From Syntrophus gentianae (GTDB lineage Bacteria > Desulfobacterota > Syntrophia > Syntrophales > Syntrophaceae): a stretch of DNA of 45,219 nt. The translations under genes were made by a program, and so were the position numbers. Location: the NCBI RefSeq assembly GCF_900109885.1, contig NZ_FOBS01000025.1, forward strand, positions 1-45,219, in the 5' to 3' direction. Under the pieces are notes generated by a model. The model was not told the DNA's origin. It made no database searches and was given only the letters and a program-made list of their open reading frames with translations. Each line of letters starts with the position of its first letter. Positions within the stretch are counted from its first letter, which is position 1. This document shows positions 1-8,366 of this stretch, one piece after another.

Positions 1-207
1 CTGATGACTCAGGAACTGATCCGAACCCTTGCCGCTCATTCTCTGAATAATCTGCGTGTCCTCAACCAGATGGCTGCGGAATTGCTGGACACCGCCGCTG
101 AACGAAACTTGACCAGACTCGACGAATCACTCTTCCTTGAATTGTTCACCCCAACAGCCTCAAAACCGCACCGCTCCAAATCACAACAGCCTGCCAAATC
201 TCTGTGA
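1..207 (+). CDS. C-terminal end of a transposon-type AAA ATPase (partial)
   Basis: The reading frame is already open at base 1, so this is the 3' end of a gene that begins outside the window. The visible 68 residues contain an RTLAAHSLNNLRVLNQMAAE stretch followed by a short acidic and hydrophobic tail. This resembles the C-terminal helical domain of ExeA/TniB-like ATPases that act as transposition helpers beside DDE transposases. The Walker motifs that would prove it lie outside the window. The 236 bases that follow hold no convincing gene and may include the element's right end. The family call is inference from a short tail. Confidence 0.55.
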   Translation: MMTQELIRTLAAHSLNNLRVLNQMAAELLDTAAERNLTRLDESLFLELFTPTASKPHRSKSQQPAKSL

Positions 208-443
208 TTCAATCTTACCAACTTCATGCTCCGGGGCGTCGCTTGGCGCCCTGGAGTGTCGGTGATGTCGTATTCCATCAATTTGCCTGTCCGTCTTTCC
301 CTCACTTTTTGTGGCCGCTCTCAATAAGTCAATACATTGAACTTGGTATTTTATTTAAGGATAAGGTGTAAGGCAATCCATTAATCTTCAATCTTAACCT
401 TGCTAGGTTTGAGCGGATTTCTTAGATGAAAGGATGAGTCAGA

Positions 444-749
444 ATGAACGATGTCATTGGTGTTGCGTGGTTCAGGGATGAGCTTACATACCGTGAAGCG
501 GTTGAAATCTTTACCGATCCTGAAAATATGCCCGCTACTTTTGAAAAGTGGAAAACGCTTGTCGGAAGACAGTGCGAATTGATTAAGAGTGGCGGCAATA
601 TCGCGATTCGCGCAGACATCGATCCGGAAACCTTTACCGCCTGGTGCAATGCGCATGGATTCAAGGCCGATGCCTGGGGAAGAACGGCGTTTGCCAACCA
701 TGTCGCACTTGAGTATCAGAAGACCGGCAAAGGAACGATCATCGAATAA
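444..749 (+). CDS. Small conserved-looking protein of unknown function, 101 aa
   Basis: I do not recognise a family. The product is a soluble, mixed alpha/beta protein of 101 residues with no signal peptide, no membrane segment and two cysteines (in RQCEL and AWCNAH). An AAAGGATGAG ribosome binding site lies about 8 bases before the ATG. It stands alone between the transposon ATPase tail and a convergent dehydrogenase gene, so context gives no function. Codon use and the good ribosome binding site support a real gene. Confidence 0.6.
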   Translation: MNDVIGVAWFRDELTYREAVEIFTDPENMPATFEKWKTLVGRQCELIKSGGNIAIRADIDPETFTAWCNAHGFKADAWGRTAFANHVALEYQKTGKGTIIE

Positions 750-767
750 CCCGTGAAGTCTGTTCCG

Positions 768-1760
768 TTAGGCCTCGCCGGCCACTGCGCGCAGTTCGGC
801 AAGGAGGTTATCCTCTATTTCGATGAGGCCGGATTCCCGACGCTGCCTGGCCAGACGGCTTTCTTTTTCTCCCGGCATGAGTATCTCGTCCACCCCGGGC
901 AGTTTCTTTGTGGACTTGACTTTGTGGATGATCTCCGAAACATGACTGACAAGGGTGTCGCGTTCCGTCAGGAGTTCCGGATCAATGGCAAAAATCAAAT
1001 GTCCCCAGTTGCCTTTGCTGTCGCCGATGCCACAGAAGGCGGCGCCAACCAGCGGTCCCGCAAGTATCTCGCCGATCAGAGCCAGACCGGATCCTTTATA
1101 ACTCCGGTCAAAGGAACGAATCGCGCCCGCAATGGCTTTTTGCGGATCCGTTGTCGGATTGCCCTCGTTATCATAGGCAAAATCAGCCGGAATGCTTCTG
1201 CCTGCCGTCTGGGCTTCAACCAGTCCAAAATAGGACGTCGCCGCTGTCGACATATCGAGTACGATGGGGGCCTGGTCGCTGGGGATAGCGATGGCTAAAG
1301 GGTTGGTTCCGAATACGGGCTCATATGATCCATAAACGGCAACTCTCTGTGGTGAGCGGCCGAAAGCAAAGCCGATCAGCCCCTCTGCTGCAAGCCGGGA
1401 AGCATAGTAACCTATGGCTCCGGATGAGGTGTTGGTGTTGAATGTCCCTGCAATGGCGAACCCGCTTTTCTTTGCCTTTTCCTTTACAATTTCCACGGCC
1501 CTTCCGACAACCAGCATCGCGTGGTTTTTTTTGCCATTGATCCGTGCAGAAATCGGGGTTTCCTTTTCAATGACGATTTCCCCTGCCTGCGGGTCTTTGG
1601 GAATGCCCTTGTCGATCAGTTTCACGACTCCCTGATTGTTGTCCCGCAGTTGGGCGTAGAGCATTACATCGGCGATGACCTGAACTTCTTCATCGGTGTA
1701 CCCGTATTTCTTCACTGCCCTGCGCGTCAGTTCCTCAAGTTCTTTAATCGATATCTTCAT
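768..1760 (-). CDS. Ldh2-family NAD(P)-dependent malate/L-lactate-type dehydrogenase
   Basis: This 330-residue cytoplasmic oxidoreductase belongs to the malate/L-sulfolactate/ureidoglycolate dehydrogenase family (Ldh_2), which reduces 2-oxoacids or oxidises 2-hydroxyacids with a pyridine nucleotide. The family signature is clear: GTNPLAIAIP at about 160-170 followed by VLDMSTAATS, and GYYASRLAAEGLIGFAFG for the nucleotide fold. Length is typical. A GGAGAGAAGA ribosome binding site precedes the ATG. The usual N-terminal SHG.xR segment that carries the catalytic histidine is replaced by NNQGVVKL at residues 41-48, so the substrate cannot be named and the mechanism may differ. It is monocistronic and convergent with the upstream small gene. 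Confidence 0.8.
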   Translation of the reverse strand: MKISIKELEELTRRAVKKYGYTDEEVQVIADVMLYAQLRDNNQGVVKLIDKGIPKDPQAGEIVIEKETPISARINGKKNHAMLVVGRAVEIVKEKAKKSGFAIAGTFNTNTSSGAIGYYASRLAAEGLIGFAFGRSPQRVAVYGSYEPVFGTNPLAIAIPSDQAPIVLDMSTAATSYFGLVEAQTAGRSIPADFAYDNEGNPTTDPQKAIAGAIRSFDRSYKGSGLALIGEILAGPLVGAAFCGIGDSKGNWGHLIFAIDPELLTERDTLVSHVSEIIHKVKSTKKLPGVDEILMPGEKESRLARQRRESGLIEIEDNLLAELRAVAGEA

Positions 1761-1920
1761 TCTTCTCTCCTGAAAGATCTTGTCCTATTCTGGAGCCCCA
1801 AAGGCCAAGCGAGGTAAAATCATAACTGGTTTTCCTTGTCATTTGTCGATTAACCCATCGCTTGAGTTCGCTGCGGACAACAAGGTGTCAATTAGATAAA
1901 TGGGAATTTAAGAGATAAAA

Positions 1921-1994
1921 TGGCTGAGGGGCAAGGACTCGAACCTCGATTATCAGGGCCAGAACCTGGTGTCCTACCTTTAGACGACCCCTCA
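1921..1994 (-). tRNA. tRNA-Gln (anticodon CUG)
   Basis: The minus strand folds as a complete cloverleaf of 74 nt with CCA encoded. Acceptor TGAGGGG pairs with CCCCTCA, discriminator is G, the anticodon loop is TTCTGGC (anticodon CTG, reading CAG) and the T arm is CGAGG-TTCGAGT-CCTTG. The closing pair of the anticodon stem is C27:A43 instead of the usual C:G, a single mismatch in an otherwise normal tRNA. Confidence 0.93.
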
Positions 1995-2180
1995 GTGTTG
2001 AAACTTGAACATCTATGTCCTTTTTGCTGTAAAGGCAATGATCCTGCCATTCTATTGTGCGAAAATCGCTTAAATATACAATAGGTTACATGGCTGTATC
2101 CAACGTAAATCGATACATAATTGTCCATTCTTGGGAAAATCGTACATAAATGTATGGATGATAAAAGAAAAGGCAGGAAA

Positions 2181-2420
2181 TCAATAACGGATGAACCATT
2201 CGTCGAGATGACCTGCATAGATGAGAATAAAAACTCTGCCTTGCCGAGTTTTGACCTTGTAATAATCCATTACAGGTCGCTCTGGTTCTCTTCCTCCTTC
2301 ATACCAGCGATCCAGAATTTCCGCGACCTCCCACTGGTTTCCCTGAAACGCAAAAGAAAGGGGATATTCATTAACCTTGTAACCGCTACGGCATTTCACT
2401 TGGATTCGCTCGTATTCCAT
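2181..2420 (-). CDS. Small orphan protein, 79 aa, unknown function
   Basis: A 79-residue basic, aromatic-rich protein with alternating hydrophobic pattern, probably a small beta-rich fold (YYKVKTRQGRVFILIY). A GGGAAG ribosome binding site sits about 7 bases before the ATG on the minus strand. It resembles short conserved hypothetical proteins in other Desulfobacterota, but I cannot name a family. It is separated from the downstream tRNA by about 190 bases and from the divergent hydratase gene by 299 bases. Confidence 0.55.
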   Translation of the reverse strand: MEYERIQVKCRSGYKVNEYPLSFAFQGNQWEVAEILDRWYEGGREPERPVMDYYKVKTRQGRVFILIYAGHLDEWFIRY

Positions 2421-2598
2421 ATCTTGCTTCCCAGGCGGAAATAATTTTTTCGTCCCGTCATCACCGACCGATCATTTGTATCCATCCGGTTAAGGAAGAT
2501 TTATAATTCCTGTTCAGGAAAATTTCTGCGAGTCGGAAGATTCGAAATTATAAAACATGACTCTTGAAATATCATTCAAATTCATGTGGGGAAAGTGA

Positions 2599-2627
2599 TT
2601 GACATCCAAATGAAACTTTTCTACAAA
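2599..2627 (+). promoter_or_regulatory. Sigma-70 type promoter for the dienoyl-CoA hydratase gene
   Basis: TTGACA (2599-2604), a 17-base spacer and TACAAA (2622-2627) match the housekeeping promoter consensus. It lies about 90 bases before the hydratase start. I see no clear operator palindrome and no copy of the bam operator described near 39 kb. Confidence 0.6.
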
Positions 2628-2719
2628 TCTTTCTTAAAAATCAATGTCTTATTAAAAAAGATGAACGGAACGGGAAAAAGTGCACCTTGATTTGAATATG
2701 ATGACAGAGGTATCTGAAA

Positions 2720-3490
2720 ATGGGTGAATCCCCTCTTCACGTGTGGCTGGAACAGGGCGAACAATTGTTGCGCCTGCGCCTTTTTCGACCCAAGGCTAAT
2801 ATTATCGATGCCGCTATGATTGCGGCTTTGAAAGACGCTTTCGACAAGAATCTTTCAAATGCCCGACTTCGCGCGGTGCTTCTTGATGCGGAAGGGCCGC
2901 ATTTCAGTTTCGGCGCCAGTGTGGAGGAGCACCTGCCGGAAGCTTGTGCGGAGATGCTTTCTGCGATGCATTCTTTGATCTGGCAGATGTTGGAATACGA
3001 AGTGCCCATTCTGGTAGCGATACACGGCCAATGCCTGGGGGGTGGACTGGAGGTAGCGGCGGCGGGCCATATGATCTTCGCTGCTCCAAATGCGTCGCTG
3101 GGGCAGCCCGAAGTAAGGCTGGGCGTGTTTGCTTCCCCCGCATCCTGTCTGTTGCCGGAAAAAATCGGTCAATCCCGGGCCGAAGATCTTCTCTTGTCCG
3201 GTCGTAGCATTGATGCGGAGGAGGCGTATCGTATCGGTCTGGTGAACCAGGTGGCTGAAGATCCCCAACAGGCAGCGCTGGACTATTTCCAGGAGTTTCT
3301 GGCCCCCTTAAGCGCCAGTACCGTGAAGTTTGCCGTTCGGGCAGCCCGCATAACGGTCAATGAGCGCATAAAAATCAAGCTGGACGCGGTCAAAAAGATG
3401 TATCTCGAAGAGCTGATGGCGGGCCATGATGCAGTGGAGGGACTAAATGCCTTTCTGGAAAAGCGTCCTGCCGTTTGGGAAGATCGTTAA
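2720..3490 (+). CDS. dch: Cyclohexa-1,5-diene-1-carbonyl-CoA hydratase (enoyl-CoA hydratase family)
   Basis: This 256-residue crotonase-fold enzyme most likely adds water to cyclohexa-1,5-diene-1-carbonyl-CoA, the product of benzoyl-CoA reductase, giving 6-hydroxycyclohex-1-ene-1-carbonyl-CoA. The two oxyanion-hole segments are visible: HFSFGASVEEHLPE near 58-71 and CLGGGLEVAAAGHM near 104-117, the latter followed by SLGQPEVRLGVFA. The FGASVEEHLP form is characteristic of dienoyl-CoA hydratases, as opposed to beta-oxidation hydratases, and the length fits. An AGAGGT ribosome binding site precedes the ATG. It sits next to nrdJ and about 36 kb from the bam genes in this window. In fermenting Syntrophus the reverse reaction, towards cyclohexane carboxylate, is also plausible. 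Confidence 0.82.
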   Translation: MGESPLHVWLEQGEQLLRLRLFRPKANIIDAAMIAALKDAFDKNLSNARLRAVLLDAEGPHFSFGASVEEHLPEACAEMLSAMHSLIWQMLEYEVPILVAIHGQCLGGGLEVAAAGHMIFAAPNASLGQPEVRLGVFASPASCLLPEKIGQSRAEDLLLSGRSIDAEEAYRIGLVNQVAEDPQQAALDYFQEFLAPLSASTVKFAVRAARITVNERIKIKLDAVKKMYLEELMAGHDAVEGLNAFLEKRPAVWEDR

Positions 3491-3515
3491 CTCGAAAGCC
3501 GAAGAGGGGAGAGTT

Positions 3516-5159
3516 ATGCAACTCGACGAGAATGCTCTGCTGGTGCTCAGAGAGCGATACCTCCTTAAGGACGAAGCGGGAAACCTTCTGGAGACGCCCG
3601 ATGAACTCTTCCGCCGGGTCGCTTCCGCCATTTCCCGGGGGGAGGACAACGACCCGGAGGGACGGCGGGAGGAGATGAACGAGGCCTTTTATCAAATGAT
3701 GGCCAATCTGGAATTTCTTCCCAACTCCCCGACCCTCATGAATGCCGGCCGTCCTTCCGGCCAGCTGGCCGCCTGCTTTGTCCTGCCCGTCGAGGACTCC
3801 CTCGATTCCATTTTCGAGTCCGTGAAGCTCACTGCGAAAATTCATCAGACAGGGGGTGGAACGGGATTTTCCTTCTCCCGCCTGCGGCCGAAAAACGATT
3901 TTGTCCAGTCGAGCCGGGGAGTGGCCAGCGGTCCGGTTTCCTTCATCCGCGTCTTCAACTGCGCCACCGAGGCGGTCAAGCAGGGCGGCGCCCGGCGCGG
4001 CGCCAACATGGGCATTCTCCGGATCGATCACCCGGACATCGAGGAATTCGTCTCAGTCAAGAGGGACCCGGCTGAACTGACCAATTTCAACCTTTCTGTC
4101 GCGTTTACCGATGATTTCATGCACGCCTATGAGGAAGATGGAGAGTTCCCCCTTATAAACCCGAGAACGAAAGAAGCGGCAAGGACGGTCAAAGCGCGGA
4201 AGCTGTTGAGGCTGATTGCTGAATCGGCGTGGGCCTCCGGGGAGCCGGGAGCGATTTTTCTTGACGCCATCAACCGGGCAAACCCGACGCCCTCTCTCGG
4301 AGAGATCGAAGCAACCAATCCCTGCGGTGAACAGCCCCTTCTTCCCTACGAATCCTGCTGTCTCGGTTCGATCAACCTTTCCCGGCTCGTCAAGGATGGG
4401 GAGATAAACTGGGCAAGGCTTTCCGAGCTGACCCATCTTGGGGTCCGTTTTCTGGATAATGTGATTGATGTCGGGACTTACCCTTCAGGCGAGATCCGGG
4501 ACAAGACCCGGGGAAACCGCAAAGTCGGACTCGGGATCATGGGGTTTGCGCATGTCCTGATCCGGCTCGGCATTCCCTACGATTCCCCCGATGCGGCCCG
4601 GATCGGCGACAAAGTCATGCGATTCATTGAAAGGGAATCGAAGATTGCTTCGAACCGGCTTGCCAAGAAGCGCGGGCCTTTCCCCAATTTCAGGGGGAGC
4701 GTCTGGGATGGGAAGAACCTCCTGCAGCGAAACGCGACCACCACGACCATCGCCCCCACTGGCACCCTGAGTCTTCTTGCGGGAACCTCCAGCGGCATCG
4801 AACCGATCTTTGACATTCGCTACAAGAGAATATTGCTCGGCGGAATCGAAGTTGAGGTGGAAGATCCGCTCTGGCGGGAGATTAAGGACAGGGCGGATGC
4901 GGAGGAGAAACGACGGCAGCTTTTCCGGAAGGCTTACGAGGTTCCTCCCCTTGTTCATCTGAACATCCAGAGGACTTTCCAGAATTCCGTCGACAATGCG
5001 GTCTCCAAAACCGTCAATCTTCCGGAAACCGCCACCGTGGACGATATCCTCCAAATCTATCTGGAGGCCCACCGGATGGGGCTCAAGGGCATGACCGTCT
5101 TCCGGAACAAGAGTCGCAATTATCAGATTCTCTCCTGCGGGACGCAGCAGATCTGTTAG
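3516..5159 (+). CDS. nrdJ: Adenosylcobalamin-dependent (class II) ribonucleotide reductase
   Basis: Reduces ribonucleotides to deoxyribonucleotides using a coenzyme B12-derived radical. Visible features are GGGTGFSFSRLRP near 117, GGARRGANMG near 157, the active-site NPCGEQPLLPYESCCLGSIN near 270, TTTIAPTGTLSLLAGTSSG near 410 and the C-terminal GLKGMTVFRNKSRN. The tail ends in a cysteine pair (SCGTQQIC) that would relay electrons to the catalytic site. The start at 3516 is chosen because an AGAGGGGAGAG ribosome binding site precedes it; a longer frame from 3447 would overlap dch by 44 bases. At 547 residues it is the short form with no N-terminal ATP-cone, so allosteric activity control is probably absent. 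Its stop overlaps the convergent membrane-protein gene by 4 bases. Confidence 0.9.
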   Translation: MQLDENALLVLRERYLLKDEAGNLLETPDELFRRVASAISRGEDNDPEGRREEMNEAFYQMMANLEFLPNSPTLMNAGRPSGQLAACFVLPVEDSLDSIFESVKLTAKIHQTGGGTGFSFSRLRPKNDFVQSSRGVASGPVSFIRVFNCATEAVKQGGARRGANMGILRIDHPDIEEFVSVKRDPAELTNFNLSVAFTDDFMHAYEEDGEFPLINPRTKEAARTVKARKLLRLIAESAWASGEPGAIFLDAINRANPTPSLGEIEATNPCGEQPLLPYESCCLGSINLSRLVKDGEINWARLSELTHLGVRFLDNVIDVGTYPSGEIRDKTRGNRKVGLGIMGFAHVLIRLGIPYDSPDAARIGDKVMRFIERESKIASNRLAKKRGPFPNFRGSVWDGKNLLQRNATTTTIAPTGTLSLLAGTSSGIEPIFDIRYKRILLGGIEVEVEDPLWREIKDRADAEEKRRQLFRKAYEVPPLVHLNIQRTFQNSVDNAVSKTVNLPETATVDDILQIYLEAHRMGLKGMTVFRNKSRNYQILSCGTQQIC

Positions 5160-6454
5160 TTTTCAATCCGTGATACGAGAATCTTGTCGACCCGTCGGCC
5201 GTCCATATCGACCACTTCGCATTTCAATCCCCGCCATTCGAAGCGCTGCCCTTCCGTGGGGACGGTGCCGATTTGCGCCATGACGAACCCGCCCACGGTG
5301 TTCATCCCCATTTGATCCTCTTCGTCAATCTCGCCGACTTCCATGTAATCCATGAATTCATCCAGGGGCAGACTCCCGGCGACGAGCCATGAGCCGTCTT
5401 CACGCTCCATGATTTCCTTCTCTCCTGCGGGGGCGTCTTCAATGTCTTCGAAGACGGAGCGCAGAATATCATCGAAGGTGACCAGACCGAGGATCTCTCC
5501 GTATTCATCCACCACGAGAGCGATGTGCATCCCCGATTTTTTGAAGAGTTCCATGACTTTGACTGCCGGGGTCGTCTCGGAGACATAAAGGGGCTTCCGG
5601 CATATTTCCTTCAGATTGATGGGCTTTCCCTCCATGGTCAGGGCCAGAAGTTCTTTGGCCCGCATCACGCCGACGACGTTGTCCATGGAATCCTGAACGA
5701 TGGGATAGAAGGAATATTTATGCTCGGCGATCTTCCGTTTTGTCTCCGCTTGGCTTTCGTTCACGTCGAGCCAGACAATATCCGCCCGGTGGGTCATCAG
5801 ATAGGCCACCTTTCGATCTGCCAGCCGAAAGACCCGTTCGATCGTATCCTGTTCGAATTCCTGAAACGTCCCCGCCTGCGTCCCCTGGTCAATGAGCAGC
5901 TTGATTTCCTCTTCTGTTACGGTGGGTTCCGTGGAGGGTTTTACATGGAAAAGGTGGAGCATCAGGTTCGTCGAGCCGCTCAGCAGAAGGACCAGGGGAT
6001 GGGTCAGTCGGGATAGGCGTTTGATCGGACCGGCGACGAGACGGGCCAGCTTTTCCGGGTTGTTGAGGGCAAGCCGCTTCGGGACCAGTTCACCGATGAC
6101 CACGGATAAATACGTGATCGTAATGACAACGACGGCGAAAGCAATCGTCTTGCCGTACGGGGCGAGCAGGGGGAAAACGACAAGGTATTCGGAAAGCATT
6201 TTCGCTACCGTTGCGCCGCCATAAGCGCCCGCCAGGATGCCGATAAAGGTGATGCCGATCTGAATGGCGGACAGAAAGCTGTCCGGCGACTCGGCGAGTT
6301 CCAAAGCGAGGCGCGACTTCGAATCGCCTTCTTTCGCCAGTTTTTCCAGCCGTGCCTTTCTTGCTGAAACAAGGGCCAACTCCGATAAGGCGAGCCCCCC
6401 GTTCAGGAGAATCAGCAGGACGATCAGTAATATCTCAAACCACATTGAATTCAT
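5156..6454 (-). CDS. CNNM/HlyC-CorC family membrane protein with paired CBS domains
   Basis: A 432-residue inner-membrane protein of the UPF0053 (hemolysin C/CorC, CNNM) family, members of which have been linked to Mg2+/Co2+ transport. Residues 1-200 form the transmembrane domain, with hydrophobic segments near 5-25, 60-85, 100-125 and 135-160. Then come two CBS domains (about 205-330; IVWLDVNESQAETKR and YVSETTPAVKVMELFKK) and a C-terminal CorC_HlyC domain from about 345 to 430. VVDEYGEILGLVTFDDIL is the typical second CBS core. It is monocistronic and convergent with nrdJ. The substrate ion cannot be told from sequence. Confidence 0.88.
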   Translation of the reverse strand: MNSMWFEILLIVLLILLNGGLALSELALVSARKARLEKLAKEGDSKSRLALELAESPDSFLSAIQIGITFIGILAGAYGGATVAKMLSEYLVVFPLLAPYGKTIAFAVVVITITYLSVVIGELVPKRLALNNPEKLARLVAGPIKRLSRLTHPLVLLLSGSTNLMLHLFHVKPSTEPTVTEEEIKLLIDQGTQAGTFQEFEQDTIERVFRLADRKVAYLMTHRADIVWLDVNESQAETKRKIAEHKYSFYPIVQDSMDNVVGVMRAKELLALTMEGKPINLKEICRKPLYVSETTPAVKVMELFKKSGMHIALVVDEYGEILGLVTFDDILRSVFEDIEDAPAGEKEIMEREDGSWLVAGSLPLDEFMDYMEVGEIDEEDQMGMNTVGGFVMAQIGTVPTEGQRFEWRGLKCEVVDMDGRRVDKILVSRIEN

Positions 6455-6545
6455 GAAAGACTACCTAAGACAAAGTATGCAGCCTTTTATTTATACCTTC
6501 GGAATCCATGAATGTGCAAACAATTTATTGAAGACAAGGGAGGGA

Positions 6546-6568
6546 GCGCCATCCGGGTCGGATGGCGC
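6546..6568 (-). terminator. Rho-independent-type stem-loop after the carbonic anhydrase gene
   Basis: A 10-bp perfect stem (GCGCCATCCG with CGGATGGCGC) closes a 3-base loop just past the carbonic anhydrase stop codon. The following minus strand is pyrimidine-rich rather than a pure T run, so termination is probable but not certain. Confidence 0.6.
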
Positions 6569-6580
6569 CCGGAAATTCTC

Positions 6581-7297
6581 TTACTTGAACAGGGTAACCA
6601 GACCGTCATCCAGATCGTACTTGGCGGCAACGATCTTGATCTTCCCCTCCTTTGCCAGGTGCTTGAGGATCGGGGACGACTTCGTCAGATTGGCGGCGAT
6701 GTTTTTGGCATTGGCGTCGGTCAGGCACTCAGCGAATGCAGCAGCCTTGCCTTCAGCACATTTCTTGTCGGCTTTGCAGGCATCGCAAGCCTTGGTCGCA
6801 TCCGGGATAGAAGCGGCAATCGTCTTGGCAATGGCATCGATGTTCTTACTGCCCGTGGATTTGCCTTTGGCCTCGATCGTGGCTTTTACGGCGCCGCAGC
6901 GTTCATGACCCAGAACCATGACAAGCGGAGAGCCGAGATGTTCCGCGGCGTACTCGATGCTTCCGATGACAACGGGATCAGGGACGTTGCCGGCAACGCG
7001 GATGACAAATATCTCGCCCAATCCCTTGTCAAAGATGATTTCGGGCGGGACGCGGGAGTCGGAGCAGGTGAGGACAATGGCGTAAGGCTTCTGGGAGTGT
7101 GCCAGCGCCGTGCGGTGAGCTGTGTCGCAGGTGGACTGGCTGGTCATCTTGTTTTCCACGTAGTGCTTGTTGCCGTCCATCAGTTTCTGCAGCGCCTCTT
7201 CGGCGGAGATAGAAGGACTGCCGTGCGATGAGGCCAGGGCAATGCCGGTTACGAGGAAAACGAGGGACAATCCGAACAGGGTCAACTTTCTTTTCAT
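6581..7297 (-). CDS. Periplasmic beta-class carbonic anhydrase
   Basis: Interconverts CO2 and bicarbonate. The zinc-site signature of beta carbonic anhydrases is present: LTCSDSRVPPE supplies the Cys and the Asp-Arg dyad, and GHERCGAV supplies the His and Cys. The N-terminus MKRKLTLFGLSLVFLVTGIA is a signal peptide, placing the enzyme outside the inner membrane. The start at 7297 is preferred to 7354 because AAGGAGAAG precedes it and it begins at the signal peptide. Between the zinc site and the C-terminus lies an unusual segment with four cysteines (KACDACKADKKCAEG ... AECLTD) that ordinary members lack. It is monocistronic with its own stem-loop terminator. Confidence 0.88.
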   Translation of the reverse strand: MKRKLTLFGLSLVFLVTGIALASSHGSPSISAEEALQKLMDGNKHYVENKMTSQSTCDTAHRTALAHSQKPYAIVLTCSDSRVPPEIIFDKGLGEIFVIRVAGNVPDPVVIGSIEYAAEHLGSPLVMVLGHERCGAVKATIEAKGKSTGSKNIDAIAKTIAASIPDATKACDACKADKKCAEGKAAAFAECLTDANAKNIAANLTKSSPILKHLAKEGKIKIVAAKYDLDDGLVTLFK

Positions 7298-7395
7298 ACA
7301 CTTCTCCTTGAATAAATTATTTTCAGGCAGGATCGGGCAGGCCCGTTCTTCCATCCTTCAAGAACCGATGCCGCGCCTCCCTGTGAAATCCATAT

Positions 7396-7758
7396 CTACA
7401 CCCGGAAAACCTTCATGACCTCGTCCCCCAGATGATTGATCACCTTCACGGCGATCCGGCCGGAGCGGGGCCTGTCGAAGGGGCGGGAGAGGTCGCTGTT
7501 CAGGGAGGCCCAGGCCTCCTCGTCGATCTCGGCCTTGAGGGTGGTCTTCAGGGACTTGTAGGGATCGTTCGCCCCCAGGAAATAGGCGTGGCGGACGAAG
7601 AAACTCTCCTCGTTGTAGTCCGTGTCGATAAACCAGCAGGCGATTCCTTCGGGGCCATCGCTGCGCACTTCGCCGGTATTGGGATGAAAGATGTCCACGC
7701 CTTTGACCTTCACCCGGATCTGATGCCCTTCCGCCTGGCTTCGTCGTGAGTGAGCGTT
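7396..7758 (-). pseudogene. Remnant: C-terminus of a type III-like modification methyltransferase
   Basis: The frame encodes about 120 residues ending in KVINHLGDEVMKVFRV and containing VKGVDIFHPNTGEVRSDG and WFIDTDYNEESFFVRHAYFL. I recognise this as the C-terminal end of the adenine methyltransferase (Mod-like) partner of a DEAD-box restriction helicase. The catalytic DPPY and FxGxG domains are entirely missing. The frame opens directly behind the stop of the upstream gene (TGA at 7759-7761). Another frame across the join reads ETLTHDEA, which I recall as the natural upstream sequence of such proteins, suggesting a frameshift at or near a deletion junction. No ribosome binding site or good start is present. 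It is non-functional as a methylase. Confidence 0.7.
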
Positions 7759-8361
7759 TCAAGATTCTTTCTGCTGAGTCTTCAAATAAGCGAGGGCTTG
7801 ACGCTGCCGATCGTTCAGGGCCAATGCCGCCATGACCTGGTCCGTAAGCCAATCCCGCCAGAGGGTAATGACGAATGAACCGCTGCGCTGATCGAATTGC
7901 GGTTCCGGCAGCCCGTTTTCTCGACAAAGCTCGATCATGCGCTGGGTGCCTGATCCGGCTTTTTCAATGTATCGCGTCAGATAAAGCGACTCGACAATCA
8001 ATGGATTGTTGGGGACCGACGGGTGGTCGGTGCGCAGATCGTCAAACGTCAGCGTTCCGGGGAGCTTCCCTGGATTCCAGACTTCCAGACGGTCGGTAAA
8101 GAGACGAACTTCAACAGAGGCATTGCTGTAATAGTCGCGATGGACGATGGCGTTGACGATTGCCTCTCCGACGGCATCGGGCGGCAGTTCGTAGGTTGCA
8201 GGGGCAACATTGCTTTCCGAACGGATCCCGACGGTACGGTTGATTTTTGCAATTACGAAATCACGCGCCTGGTCCGCCTGCTCGAAGAGATCGCCTGAGT
8301 AAATCTGCTGAAACTCCTTTTGGACGCTGCTGACAAATATTTTCAGGCGGGTGGCGGGCAT
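7759..8361 (-). pseudogene. Internally deleted AlbA/HATPase-type regulator of a restriction-modification island
   Basis: The 200-residue frame starts MPATRLKIFVSSVQKEF, the usual N-terminus of ~450-residue RecG-like/AlbA_2 transcriptional regulators that sit inside type III-like restriction loci. It jumps straight to the family's C-terminal half: ELPPDAVGEAIVNAIVHRDY, NASVEVRLFTDRLEVWNPG and YIEKAGSGTQRMIELC (HATPase_c_4). The central AlbA_2 nucleic-acid domain is absent, with the frame preserved. A GGAGGT ribosome binding site precedes the ATG at 8361, so the shortened protein could still be made. It is 5 bases downstream of the restriction-subunit remnant. Comparison with family length is from memory. 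Confidence 0.65.
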
Positions 8362-8366
8362 GGCTG

